From positions 310,001-374,000 of the forward strand of contig NZ_BMWZ01000003.1 in NCBI RefSeq assembly GCF_014651495.1: a stretch of 64,000 nucleotides of DNA, read 5' to 3'. Below, in pieces: positions 42,995-53,669 of the stretch. The translations under genes and the position numbers were made by a program. Source of the stretch: Algibacter mikhailovii (lineage in GTDB: Bacteria; Bacteroidota; Bacteroidia; Flavobacteriales; Flavobacteriaceae). The notes beneath the pieces are model-generated. The model did not search any database and was not told the origin of the DNA. It worked only from the letters and a program-made list of their open reading frames with translations. Position 1 is the stretch's first letter. Each line of letters opens with the position of its first letter.

Positions 42995-44401
42995 ATGAGA
43001 TCCATCCAATGGTTTGTTTTCATCCTTTTTTTCGCCCTATCTATTGGTTATGCCCAAGAAGGAAATTACAAATTCAACAATTTTGGAAATCGATCTATTC
43101 TACTTGCTGGAAATGTTACCGGTAGTGTATCTGATTTAGGTTTAACCTATTACAATCCTTCTTTTCTTGCCAACAGTGACAATGTGGGTTTTTCTTTAAA
43201 TGCAAAAGCCTATCAATTGGTAAATGTAAAACTTACTGGGCCTAATCAAGAGGGTGCTCAATTAAGCAATACTAGTTTTAATAGTGCATCAACTATGGCT
43301 GGTGGTGTATTTAACCTATTCAATACTCGTTTCGCCTATTCTTACCTTAATAAATCGAACAATAACGTAAACCTAAATTACAGCAGTAATTATTTAAATG
43401 ATGCCATTTTAGAACAATTCCCTGATGCGCAAGATCATAATGCTAAAATAAATTTAAACTCAAACCTAAAAGATCATTGGACAGGAGGCTCTTGGGCATA
43501 TAAATTTAATAAAAACCTAAGTTTAGGGGTGTCTGCATTTGTTTCTATCTACAGCTATAGAGGGAACTCTGCTTTAAGCCATGTCGTTCAATCTACAAAC
43601 AATGAAGTGGCTTACTACCAAGATGTTGTTGGTTTTAACCAAAAATCTTATGGTTTATTTTTAAAACTTGGCGCAAATTATAAATTCCCAAAGTTCCATC
43701 TAGGCTTAAATATAAATTTGCCATACCTAGAGGTTGTTAGCGAAGGAGGCTTTTCATATTCTAAAATAGTCTCTGGAGTAGGCCCCCAGTATAACACATA
43801 TCTTGACTATAGTTTCGACAATCTATCTGCACAGCGAAAAGAACCATTAGGAATCTCTCTAGGAGCAGGAATACCAATAAATAGGGGTAAAATTCATTTA
43901 AACATTGACTATGTTAATGGTTTATCAAATTATAATAAAATTGACATCCCTGATATTGATATAGGTACCGGAGAATTGAGTCCAATAAATTTTGACGAAT
44001 CTCGGAAAGCAGTGATTAATTTTGGTATTGGCGCTGAGTACACCTTAAGAGATAATTTAAAAGCCTATGGTGGTTTATCTACAGATTTTAATGCCTATGA
44101 CAATAGTGCAAATATTTTCGATTTAGCAGCTTCAGAGAATAAACCAATAAACATAGGTGAGGATTTTCTACATGTGAGTTTAGGGGTAGACTGGAAACTA
44201 AAGTGGCTGAGTATAATATCTGGTATTACTTATTCAAATAGTGAAAGTAACTTTTTCAGTCCATACACTATAGACTTTGGAGACACAAGTATTGATAATG
44301 AACCGAATACTGAATTAAAATATACACGCTGGCAATTTGTGGTTGGAATTGATGTTCCTATTCTAAATAAAAAAATTAAGAATTTTGGTATAGGTCAATA
44401 A
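42995..44401 (+). CDS. Outer-membrane protein, FadL/OmpP1-like barrel
   Basis: A 468-residue protein with a signal peptide ending GYAQ. It opens with NRSILLAGNVTGSVSDLGLTYYNPSFLA, a phrase typical of FadL/OmpP1-type barrels in Bacteroidetes, in which the N-terminus plugs the pore. Many amphipathic strands follow (KNLSLGVSAFVSIYSY, FHLGLNINLPYLEVV, NLKAYGGLSTDFNAY, WLSIISGITYSNSE). The protein ends in IKNFGIGQ. Such barrels admit hydrophobic compounds, but the cargo is not predictable. It is convergent with secDF; a shared terminator lies between. Confidence 0.75.
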   Translation: MRSIQWFVFILFFALSIGYAQEGNYKFNNFGNRSILLAGNVTGSVSDLGLTYYNPSFLANSDNVGFSLNAKAYQLVNVKLTGPNQEGAQLSNTSFNSASTMAGGVFNLFNTRFAYSYLNKSNNNVNLNYSSNYLNDAILEQFPDAQDHNAKINLNSNLKDHWTGGSWAYKFNKNLSLGVSAFVSIYSYRGNSALSHVVQSTNNEVAYYQDVVGFNQKSYGLFLKLGANYKFPKFHLGLNINLPYLEVVSEGGFSYSKIVSGVGPQYNTYLDYSFDNLSAQRKEPLGISLGAGIPINRGKIHLNIDYVNGLSNYNKIDIPDIDIGTGELSPINFDESRKAVINFGIGAEYTLRDNLKAYGGLSTDFNAYDNSANIFDLAASENKPINIGEDFLHVSLGVDWKLKWLSIISGITYSNSESNFFSPYTIDFGDTSIDNEPNTELKYTRWQFVVGIDVPILNKKIKNFGIGQ

Positions 44402-44469
44402 ATTATGTTTTTCTACAATCAGTAATTCAACATATTGAAACTAAAATCAAAGTACAATATCTCAATAAA

Positions 44470-44501
44470 AAAAGCCTATCAACTAAAATTGATAGGCTTT
44501 T
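44470..44501. terminator. Bidirectional terminator between the FadL-like gene and secDF
   Basis: AAAAGCCTATCAA and TTGATAGGCTTTT form a 13-bp stem with a 6-base loop, with A-runs on one side and T-runs on the other. It serves both convergent genes. The core AGCCTATCA is the same as in the csp terminator at 23348. Confidence 0.85.
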
Positions 44502-44524
44502 CTATTTCAAAAAAAAACGTTTTA

Positions 44525-47515
44525 TTAGTTTTTCTTTTTCTTCTCTTCTAATTTATTTACGGTATCATACATTATAGGTGTCGCAATAAATAACGATGAA
44601 TAGGTACCAACAATAACACCTACTATTAAGGCAAACATAAAGCCTCGAATAGAATCACCACCAAAAATAAAGATTGCCAATAATACCACTAATGTAGTTA
44701 AAGATGTATTTAATGTTCTACTTAATGTACTGCTTAATGAGGCATTAACAACTTTATCAAATTTCCAACTGGTGTGTTCGTTAAAGAATTCACGAATTCT
44801 ATCAAAGACAACCACCGTATCATTTAATGAGTACCCAATTACGGTTAGAATAGCCGCAATAAAGGCTTGGTTAATCTCCATATTAAAAGGCATAAGCTTG
44901 TATGTTAATGAGAATACACCCAAAACAATCAATACATCATGGAATACCGCCGCAACAGCACCCAATGAATATTGCCATTTTTTAAATCGGAATAAAATAT
45001 ATAGGAACACCACAATAAGAGATCCTAATACCGCCCAAAGTGATGCTTGCTTAATATCATCAGCAATGGTTGGAGTTACCTTATAAGATTCTAATAATCC
45101 AACTTGTTTATTTACATCATTTAAATCAATAAACTCTTCATAAGAAATCCCTTCTAAATGCGGTACCAAAGCTGTATAAAGTGATTTTCTGATTTCTTCA
45201 TCAACCGCTGAACCAGATTCGTTTACTTTAAACTTCGTTGTAATTTTCAACTGGTTTTCAGAACCAAAAGTCTTAGCATCTGCACTACCAAAAACAGCAG
45301 GATCAGATAATAAAGTTGTGATTTCAGAAGCCGAAACATCTTGAGCAAAACGCACTTGGTATGTTCTTCCTCCAACAAAATCAACACCTTGATCTAAACT
45401 ATTTGTAAATAAAGACCCTAAACTCAATAGAATAAAAGCACCTGAAATGATATAGGCTATTTTACGTTTCTTTAAGAATTCAATGTTTATATTTCTGAAA
45501 AGGTTCTTAGTTATTCCGGTTGAAAAATCCAACTTACCACCTTTATTAGCATACCAGTCAATTAACAATCTTGTAATGAAAATTGCTGTAAATAAAGACG
45601 TAGCAATACCAATTAATAAAGTCGTTGCAAAACCTTTAATTGGTCCTGTACCAAATACAAATAATATCAATGCTGTTAAACCAGTAGTAATATTGGCATC
45701 TAAAATAGAAGATAAGGCATTACTAAATCCATCTTGAATCGACTCTAACTGCCCTTTTCCTTTGGCTAACTCCTCACGTATACGCTCAAATATAAGTACG
45801 TTAGCATCAACTGACATACCAATAGTTAATACAATACCAGCAATACCAGGCAAGGTAAGAACCGCTCCTAATCCAGATAAAACACCAAAAATTAATATGA
45901 TGTTCAATATCATAGCGATATCTGCAAATCCACCTGCTTTACCGTAGTAGAAAATCATCCAGATTAATACTAAAGCTAGTGCTATTAAGAAAGACATAGT
46001 ACCACTTTCAATAGCCTCTTTACCTAAAGATGGTCCTACGACCTCACTTTGAATAATATCTGCAGAAGCAGGTAATTTACCAGCACGTAATACATTGGCT
46101 AAATCAATGGCCTCATTTAATGTGAAATTCCCCGAAATTGAAGAAGAACCTCCTGCAATAGGTCCGGTAGTTACACCTGGAGCTGAATATACAACATCAT
46201 CTAAAACAATAGCAATTTGACTCCCTTGAGAATAAGCATTCCCAGTCATTTCTTCCCATATTTTAGCACCTTTTGCATTCATTTGCATAGACACCTCAGA
46301 TTTTCCTGTTGGCCCAAATTGGTTTCTAGCATCAGTCACAACGGCACCGCTCAACTGAGGTACATTTTCTCTATTGCCTACTAAGGCATATAGATCTACC
46401 AATTCACTATCCTTTTCTGGTTTTCCAAAAACAAACTTAGCATAACGTTGCTCTGCTGGTAATAAAGCTCTAACTTCAGGTCTGCCTAAATAATCAATAA
46501 TTTTAGCCTTGTCTTTTATTTCAAACTTAGCAATTATTGGTCCACCTTGGTAGCCTTGACCTCTAAGTAAATCAAAAATTGGATTAACAGATTGAACAGC
46601 TGTTGAATCTGTTTCTGCATCACCTAATAAATCATCAATTTGTGAGTCCTTTGCTTCTTCTTCTCCTTCAGATGCTTCAACATCTGATGCTTCAGTATCT
46701 AATGACGCTTTTAAAACTTCATTCGCTTGAGCTAAAAACGGAAAGAATTGCTCTCCTTTATATGCATCCCAAAATTCTAGTTGGGCCGTACTTTGTAATA
46801 AACTAGTTGCACGCTCTACATCTTTAACTCCTGGTAATTCTACTAGAATACGACCAGAATTTCCTAAACGTTGAATATTTGGAGACGTTACACCAAACTC
46901 ATCAATACGTTTACGTAATACTTCAAAAGCAGATACTATAGATTCATCAATCTTTGTTTCAATAATACCTTTTACATCATCATCAGACATACTTCCATCA
47001 ATCTCACCATCAAGCGCCTTGGTATAAAATATATCGGGAGATGCTAATTTAGTATCACCTTTAATAGCATCAAAAGCAATGAAAAAATCTTCTAAATAGG
47101 TGTTCTGACTATTTACTTGTAGTTCTGAAGCGTCTTCTAAAGCCTTATTAAACACAGGGTCGCTAGTATTATTAGCCAATCCTTTTAATATATCTTTTAC
47201 TGATACTTGAAGAATAACATTAATACCACCTTTTAAATCAAGACCTAGATTCATGGCCTTTTGCTTCACCTCATTATATGTGAATTTTGCAATACCAATA
47301 TTATAAACAGTATCCGTAGCGATTGACTGTAAATAATTTGCTTCTTCTTGACTGCGCTTAGCACGATAGTCATCTTCTGTTTCAGAAATCGCATTAATGG
47401 CTATTTCTGAAGCCTCATTTTCTATTTGACTTGATTTGAATGTGAATGATAGCTGATAAAGACTTACCAATCCAAACAAAATAGCAAATAGTTTTACTAA
47501 TCCTTTGTTTTGCAT
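44525..47515 (-). CDS. secDF: Protein translocase SecDF, fused form
   Basis: A 996-residue fusion of SecD and SecF, the proton-driven partner of SecYEG that pulls exported proteins out of the channel. The first half carries MNLGLDLKGGINVILQV, the P1 region VLRKRIDEFGVTSPNIQRLG, AVVTDARNQFGPTGKSEVSMQ and the membrane block with GMSVDANVLIFERIREEL. The SecF half has DQGVDFVGGRTYQVRF, IGYSLNDTVVVFDRIREFF and TLNTSLTTLVVLLAIFIFGG. The fusion is normal for this phylum. An acidic insert (EASDVEASEGEEEAKDSQ) lies in the SecD P1 region. A strong promoter precedes it. Confidence 0.97.
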   Translation of the reverse strand: MQNKGLVKLFAILFGLVSLYQLSFTFKSSQIENEASEIAINAISETEDDYRAKRSQEEANYLQSIATDTVYNIGIAKFTYNEVKQKAMNLGLDLKGGINVILQVSVKDILKGLANNTSDPVFNKALEDASELQVNSQNTYLEDFFIAFDAIKGDTKLASPDIFYTKALDGEIDGSMSDDDVKGIIETKIDESIVSAFEVLRKRIDEFGVTSPNIQRLGNSGRILVELPGVKDVERATSLLQSTAQLEFWDAYKGEQFFPFLAQANEVLKASLDTEASDVEASEGEEEAKDSQIDDLLGDAETDSTAVQSVNPIFDLLRGQGYQGGPIIAKFEIKDKAKIIDYLGRPEVRALLPAEQRYAKFVFGKPEKDSELVDLYALVGNRENVPQLSGAVVTDARNQFGPTGKSEVSMQMNAKGAKIWEEMTGNAYSQGSQIAIVLDDVVYSAPGVTTGPIAGGSSSISGNFTLNEAIDLANVLRAGKLPASADIIQSEVVGPSLGKEAIESGTMSFLIALALVLIWMIFYYGKAGGFADIAMILNIILIFGVLSGLGAVLTLPGIAGIVLTIGMSVDANVLIFERIREELAKGKGQLESIQDGFSNALSSILDANITTGLTALILFVFGTGPIKGFATTLLIGIATSLFTAIFITRLLIDWYANKGGKLDFSTGITKNLFRNINIEFLKKRKIAYIISGAFILLSLGSLFTNSLDQGVDFVGGRTYQVRFAQDVSASEITTLLSDPAVFGSADAKTFGSENQLKITTKFKVNESGSAVDEEIRKSLYTALVPHLEGISYEEFIDLNDVNKQVGLLESYKVTPTIADDIKQASLWAVLGSLIVVFLYILFRFKKWQYSLGAVAAVFHDVLIVLGVFSLTYKLMPFNMEINQAFIAAILTVIGYSLNDTVVVFDRIREFFNEHTSWKFDKVVNASLSSTLSRTLNTSLTTLVVLLAIFIFGGDSIRGFMFALIVGVIVGTYSSLFIATPIMYDTVNKLEEKKKKN

Positions 47516-47550
47516 TTTTTAGTGTTTTTGGTCAATTTTTTTAAAACGGG

Positions 47551-47581
47551 CAAATATAGAATTTACACCGAACTTTGACAA
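47551..47581 (-). promoter_or_regulatory. Promoter of secDF
   Basis: On the minus strand TTG (plus 47579-47581) is followed after 20 bases by TATATTTG (plus 47551-47558). This exactly matches the Bacteroidetes promoter architecture. The -7 box ends 35 bases before the ATG. Confidence 0.7.
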
Positions 47582-47722
47582 TATTTTAATTTTTAATAAG
47601 ATAGAACACCTTCTACAGACATATAGAAAGTGAATTTATATGGAATATTTTAGGTCATTACACTTTACAAGCTAGTTTCTATGAACTCTTATTTTAATTC
47701 ATGAACAGCTTCTAAAAAACCC

Positions 47723-48346
47723 TTAGCAAAGTGGGCCAGCCCGAACTTCAGGAATTTGATGTAGTTTTTCTCCGAGTTCAATAGATATCGACCTAAGCAC
47801 TTTGTAAGCCACTTTTGCCCTATTACTAAAGCTACTATCATGACAATTAGCAGCGACAAAAGTTATATTCGGATCTAAAAAGCGATCACTTTTAACTTCA
47901 ACTTCTAGCGTAAACGTGCCATCAAAATCCCAGCCTAAATCTGAACCCGACTGAATTTCGTATACATTAAGATTATACGATGCACTGTGATTATCTTGTG
48001 AAGGACGTTTTTTAGATTCATTACCTTCTTTTCCTGTTTGATAAGGAAGTTCTAAATGATGGGTTTCAGCAAGACTATTCTTTATACTGGAAATATCAGC
48101 ATCACAAAAATAACTTATTTTCAGTTTGTCATTGCCGTGTACCTTTACTTGAATATTCTCTACGCCAAAGGCTTCCAGCTGTTCCTTAACACTTAAAATT
48201 GTTTGTTTAGCATCTTCAGATGTCAATGCAACATCTGTAAAATGTAATACAATTTCTTGGTTAGGCACCACCCGTTGCTGCTGGGAAACAACACCAAACA
48301 AGGTAAGTAAGAAAATAAAAGCACTAATGCACCATCTTGCTATCAT
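47723..48346 (-). CDS. Secreted protein of unknown function next to secDF
   Basis: A 207-residue protein with an N-terminal hydrophobic segment (CISAFIFLLTLFGVV), probably exported. Residues 45-95 (TILSVKEQLEAFGVENIQVKV... LKISYF) can be aligned by eye with the SecD P1 segment VLRKRIDEFGVTSPNIQRLG...ILVEL of the neighbouring secDF: a helix with [LI][ED][AE]FGV, then two strands. This is a faint resemblance and not an assignment. The C-terminal half has a few Cys and His residues and no family I know. Its promoter -7 box ends only four bases before the ATG. Confidence 0.65.
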   Translation of the reverse strand: MIARWCISAFIFLLTLFGVVSQQQRVVPNQEIVLHFTDVALTSEDAKQTILSVKEQLEAFGVENIQVKVHGNDKLKISYFCDADISSIKNSLAETHHLELPYQTGKEGNESKKRPSQDNHSASYNLNVYEIQSGSDLGWDFDGTFTLEVEVKSDRFLDPNITFVAANCHDSSFSNRAKVAYKVLRSISIELGEKLHQIPEVRAGPLC

Positions 48347-48350
48347 GCGC

Positions 48351-48358
48351 CAAATATA
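48351..48358 (-). promoter_or_regulatory. -7 box abutting the 47723-48346 gene
   Basis: TATATTTG on the minus strand, followed by GCGC and then ATG. A transcript starting at the normal distance would begin at or next to the start codon, so the mRNA would be leaderless or nearly so. The upstream sequence is the T-run of the mdh terminator. Confidence 0.5.
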
Positions 48359-48365
48359 AAAAAAT

Positions 48366-48389
48366 AAAGACTGTATTGCTACAGTCTTT
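48366..48389 (-). terminator. Rho-independent terminator of mdh
   Basis: AAAGACTGTA / TACAGTCTTT form a 10-bp stem with a 4-base loop. On the minus strand it runs into TTTATTTTTTT. It lies 30 bases past the mdh stop and directly upstream of the next gene's promoter. Confidence 0.88.
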
Positions 48390-48418
48390 AAATAATTATC
48401 ATTTTAAGGTCTTGGAAA

Positions 48419-49345
48419 TTATAATTCCAATAATCCATTGGTCTTTTTCACACCTTCAGCACTCGCTTGCATGTGTGCTTTTTCAGCATCGCTTAAAGGA
48501 ATATCAACAATACGCTCTATGCCATTTTTACCCAAAATTACTGGTACTCCAATACAAATATCATTCAAACCATATTCACCTTCTAACAAAGTTGAACATG
48601 GGTACATTTTCTTTTGGTCACAAGCAATAGCTTGAACTAAACCGCTTACAGCAGCTCCTGGCGCATACCAAGCAGAAGTTCCTAACAATTTAGTAAGTGT
48701 TGCCCCTCCTACTTTCGTATCTGCAGCAACTTGATCTAAACGCTCAGCACTTAAAAACTCCGAAACTTTAACACTATTTCTTGTTGCTTGACTTGTTAAT
48801 GGTACCATACCAGTATCACTATGACCTCCAATTACCATACCGTCAACATCACTAATAGGCGCTTCTAAAGCTTCTGCTAACCTATATTTAAAACGCGCAG
48901 AGTCTAAAGCTCCACCCATACCAATAATTCTGTTCTTAGGTAAACCTGTTGCTTTATGAGCTAAGTAAGTCATGGTATCCATAGGATTACTCACAACAAT
49001 AAGAATTGTATCTGGAGAATGTTTAATTAAGCTTGAAGATACTGTTTTAACAATACCAGCATTGATTCCAATTAATTCTTCTCTTGTCATTCCAGGTTTA
49101 CGAGGAATACCAGAAGTAATAACACAGATATTACTTCCTGCCGTTGCACTATAATCATTGGTTATACCTGTGATTTTAGTATCAAATCCATTTAATGAAG
49201 CGCACTGCATTAAATCCATAGCCTTACCTTCGGCATAGCCTTCTTTGATATCAAGTAATACCACCTCTGACGCGAAATTCTTAATAGCGATATACTCTGC
49301 ACAACTTGCACCTACTGCTCCTGCTCCTACAACTGTTACTTTCAT
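48419..49345 (-). CDS. mdh: Malate dehydrogenase
   Basis: A 308-residue NAD-dependent malate dehydrogenase of the lactate dehydrogenase-like type. Motifs are the N-terminal VVGAGAVGASCAEYIA, VVLLDIKEGYAEGKAMDL, ITSGIPRKPGMTREEL, VSNPMDTMTYLAHKATG, the substrate Arg region MGGALDSARFKYRLAE, and the catalytic His in VIGGHSDTGMVPL. It interconverts malate and oxaloacetate in the TCA cycle. It is preceded by 242 or more bases of non-coding DNA with a -7 box and a palindrome that may belong to its regulation. Confidence 0.96.
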   Translation of the reverse strand: MKVTVVGAGAVGASCAEYIAIKNFASEVVLLDIKEGYAEGKAMDLMQCASLNGFDTKITGITNDYSATAGSNICVITSGIPRKPGMTREELIGINAGIVKTVSSSLIKHSPDTILIVVSNPMDTMTYLAHKATGLPKNRIIGMGGALDSARFKYRLAEALEAPISDVDGMVIGGHSDTGMVPLTSQATRNSVKVSEFLSAERLDQVAADTKVGGATLTKLLGTSAWYAPGAAVSGLVQAIACDQKKMYPCSTLLEGEYGLNDICIGVPVILGKNGIERIVDIPLSDAEKAHMQASAEGVKKTNGLLEL

Positions 49346-49421
49346 TTTATTCTTAATTTATTATTAGTAATTTGATTTTTAGTTGATCACAAAATATTCA
49401 AAATTAATATCAGAAAAATTG

Positions 49422-49435
49422 ATGATATGAATCAT
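49422..49435. promoter_or_regulatory. FNR/CRP-like palindrome upstream of mdh
   Basis: ATGATATGAATCAT contains inverted TGAT / ATCA half-sites spaced by four bases, the layout of Fnr-type sites (TTGAT-N4-ATCAA). It lies 77 bases upstream of the mdh ATG, downstream of the best -7 box at 49485. The assignment is tentative. Confidence 0.3.
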
Positions 49436-49484
49436 GAATATGAGTCACTTTTTTTGAGTTGAAAAGGATAAAAACAAACAGATG

Positions 49485-49492
49485 CAAAATTA
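49485..49492 (-). promoter_or_regulatory. -7 promoter box for mdh
   Basis: TAATTTTG on the minus strand is an exact TAnnTTTG match, followed by CATC. It would give a leader of about 135 bases for mdh. No TTTG at -33 is found at the right distance. Confidence 0.4.
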
Positions 49493-49587
49493 CGAATTAA
49501 AACACTCTTAAAGAAAAAAGTACAGAACAAAATCCCATAGTTTTTTAATGATAAACACAGTAAATCTTTACAATAGAGCAAGCATCT

Positions 49588-50610
49588 TTATCGCCATCCA
49601 AAGTTTACCCCTACTGAAAAGACATCAAAATCAGAAATTTGATATTCCGCATTCAATCTAAAAAAACCTAATTTCAATTTAGTGCCTATGGTACCTCTAA
49701 AATCTGATATATTGCTAGACACAGAAAATGGATCAATAATAGGGTCTGCTGAAATGGAGCCATTAGTAACAATATACTCCCCTTTCAAATCCGATTTTGA
49801 AGTCCCCGAAATAAGCCCGATACCACCGTAAAAATTGATAATTGGCCATCTGGTTGAACCAATTAATTGAAACAGCCAAGTACTTGTACCGTTTTCTACT
49901 TTCTGATTATCACCTGCTATGCCTACTGCCCCAGGAAAATGATATGTTGTTTCTACTTTAGTATATGCAACTAATCCAGAAATAGATACAGGCATATAAA
50001 TATCATCTGAAATCCATTCTGTAAATTCACCTTGCAGTGCGCCACCATACATATTATAATCCACATCATCAATACTAATTACCGGCATAAAGCGTGCCTT
50101 GACTTCCAAGCCATGACTCAAGCCTAAAGCACCTTGTATAAATGCTGTAGGAATAAAATTCACATTTTCAGCTTCCAGACCAGAAGGTAAATCTACTACA
50201 ACTTTTTGGTTGCCAAATATGGGGTCATCATAAGTAATAGTCACTTCGACATTGGGATTATTTTCTCCTAAAATAGTGGCTACTTGCTGGGTCTTAGAAC
50301 CTGATGAAAACACAACATTATTATATAAGTCTGTATTCATCACGAACATTTTCTTTTCTTCTTTTATAGGTCCGTAATTACCATTAACTGAAATTTCAAA
50401 AGCGCCCAATGGCTTCGCTTTGGCTGAGTTAAACCAATTGGCATTCATACTGTGCATTAAACCATTGGCGCCCGGTTTTAGATAGTCATGTGTAAAGCGT
50501 TGGGCATCTTCTACACCCGCCGCTAACAACGCATCTAAACTACTGTCTTTTTGAGCTATAGATCGGGGTATCACAAAACACAGCGTGAGAAGTAGCAGGA
50601 TATTTTTCAT
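49588..50610 (-). CDS. DUF6588 secreted protein, probable outer-membrane barrel
   Basis: A 340-residue protein from the ATG at 50610; a longer frame to 50658 is in the promoter region and is rejected. The signal peptide ends RSIAQ. The body resembles DUF6588: DYLKPGANGLMHSMNANWFNSAKAKPLGAFEISVNG, FIPTAFIQGALGLSHGLEVKARFMP, and terminal strands FRLNAEYQISDFDVFSVGVNFGWR. It is beta-rich and ends in an aromatic residue (Trp-Arg), as outer-membrane barrels tend to. Function unknown. It is monocistronic. Confidence 0.72.
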   Translation of the reverse strand: MKNILLLLTLCFVIPRSIAQKDSSLDALLAAGVEDAQRFTHDYLKPGANGLMHSMNANWFNSAKAKPLGAFEISVNGNYGPIKEEKKMFVMNTDLYNNVVFSSGSKTQQVATILGENNPNVEVTITYDDPIFGNQKVVVDLPSGLEAENVNFIPTAFIQGALGLSHGLEVKARFMPVISIDDVDYNMYGGALQGEFTEWISDDIYMPVSISGLVAYTKVETTYHFPGAVGIAGDNQKVENGTSTWLFQLIGSTRWPIINFYGGIGLISGTSKSDLKGEYIVTNGSISADPIIDPFSVSSNISDFRGTIGTKLKLGFFRLNAEYQISDFDVFSVGVNFGWR

Positions 50611-50636
50611 TATTTTAATGTATAGATTTGGTAATT

Positions 50637-50644
50637 CAAATATA
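50637..50644 (-). promoter_or_regulatory. -7 promoter box of the DUF6588 gene
   Basis: TATATTTG on the minus strand, 26 bases before the ATG at 50610. A TTTG is found 16 bases upstream (plus CAAA at 50661-50664). Confidence 0.5.
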
Positions 50645-50808
50645 GACAAAACAACCAAAACAAAGCACTTTAACGTTCAAAATAACACTTCGTCGATCTT
50701 AAGATCTATTAAAACGCTATAACGTGTTAAAACCAAATGCTCACAACATTAATTTCATCAAATAATACTACATTCACCTTTTGCAACGTATGTAATAAAA
50801 ATTAACGC

Positions 50809-51576
50809 ATGAAAAAGATTGTAATAGCTTGTACTATTGCCTTACTCTTCATTGCTTGTTCGGATGACTCCAACAGTAATGAAACCCAAACTGTAAATAA
50901 AGCACTTAACCGTCAATCTACTGGTAGTTCGTCAAATGATTTATTATCTGATGATCAATTCAAAAGTATACGTATTGAATTGGTATATATAGAGGGTTTT
51001 GAACCTAGTGATGAGGCCGTAGATAATTTTGTGTCTTTTCTAACTAATCTGTGCTTTAAGCCTGATGGTATTACCGTAGAAAAACGATCCCTGAGTTCGC
51101 CGGAACAAGAAACCTATACCATAGAAGAGATTGCCGATATAGAAAGAGAGGAACGTAAGTTCTATAATACTTCAGACCAAATTGCAGTTTGGGCATTATT
51201 CATGGATGGTAAATCTGATAAAGATGAAGGTGACCGAGTAGTTTTAGGCACGGCCTATTGGAATACCTCTTTTGTTATTTATCAAAATACGATTCAAAGG
51301 TTAAGCGATAGCCCTTTTGAACCCAGTAGAACCAAATTAGAGTCCACGGTAATCAATCATGAATTTGGCCATATTTTAGGCCTAACAAATTTAGGGGCTC
51401 CTATGCAAACAGAACATGAAGATGAAGAAAACCTCAAGCATTGCAATGTAGAAGACTGTTTAATGTTTTGGGAATCGGAAGTATCAGGCGGTTCTTTTAA
51501 TCCACTTAACAGGAATAAAATCCCAGAGCTTGACGCCCAATGTTTGGCTGATTTAAGAGCTAATGGCGGAAAATAA
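50809..51576 (+). CDS. Metzincin-like zinc metalloprotease lipoprotein
   Basis: A 255-residue lipoprotein (lipobox LLFIAC). The zinc motif is in VINHEFGHILGLTNLGAPM: HExxH is intact, followed by GxxN, where most metzincins have GxxH. After it comes HCNVEDCLMFWE, i.e. C-x4-C-x-M, an arrangement known from archaemetzincins (HExxHxxGx3Cx4CxM). A last Cys is found near the C-terminus (AQCLADLRANGG). It is thus a plausible envelope protease related to the archaemetzincin or membrane metalloprotease group, with an altered third zinc ligand. It is monocistronic and convergent with gyrB. Confidence 0.8.
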   Translation: MKKIVIACTIALLFIACSDDSNSNETQTVNKALNRQSTGSSSNDLLSDDQFKSIRIELVYIEGFEPSDEAVDNFVSFLTNLCFKPDGITVEKRSLSSPEQETYTIEEIADIEREERKFYNTSDQIAVWALFMDGKSDKDEGDRVVLGTAYWNTSFVIYQNTIQRLSDSPFEPSRTKLESTVINHEFGHILGLTNLGAPMQTEHEDEENLKHCNVEDCLMFWESEVSGGSFNPLNRNKIPELDAQCLADLRANGGK

Positions 51577-51584
51577 ATACAATA

Positions 51585-51615
51585 AAAAAGCCACTTAAAA
51601 ATTAAGTGGCTTTTT
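51585..51615. terminator. Bidirectional terminator between metalloprotease gene and gyrB
   Basis: AAAAAGCCACTTAA and TTAAGTGGCTTTTT form a 14-bp arm pair with a minimal loop, 8 bases past the metalloprotease stop and 17 bases from the gyrB stop. A/T-runs on both sides make it work for both convergent genes. Confidence 0.88.
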
Positions 51616-51632
51616 AAAATATTTAGAAATTT

Positions 51633-53597
<1,965 letters not shown>

Positions 53598-53627
53598 TTA
53601 ATTTAATTTTGATTTCATGTCATAAAA

Positions 53628-53650
53628 AAAGATGCCTATTTAGCATCCTT
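53628..53650 (-). terminator. Terminator-like hairpin in the gyrB leader (possible attenuator)
   Basis: On the minus strand AAGGATGC pairs with GCATCTTT (8 bp including one G-T pair) across a 7-base loop, and it is followed by seven T residues at plus 53624-53630. It lies between the -7 box and the gyrB ATG, so it would act within the leader rather than after a gene. Confidence 0.45.
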
Positions 53651-53661
53651 CTGAATACAAA

Positions 53662-53669
53662 CAAATATA
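53662..53669 (-). promoter_or_regulatory. -7 promoter box of gyrB
   Basis: TATATTTG on the minus strand, an exact TAnnTTTG match. It implies a leader of about 70-75 bases. No TTTG -33 box is seen at the usual spacing. Confidence 0.5.
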
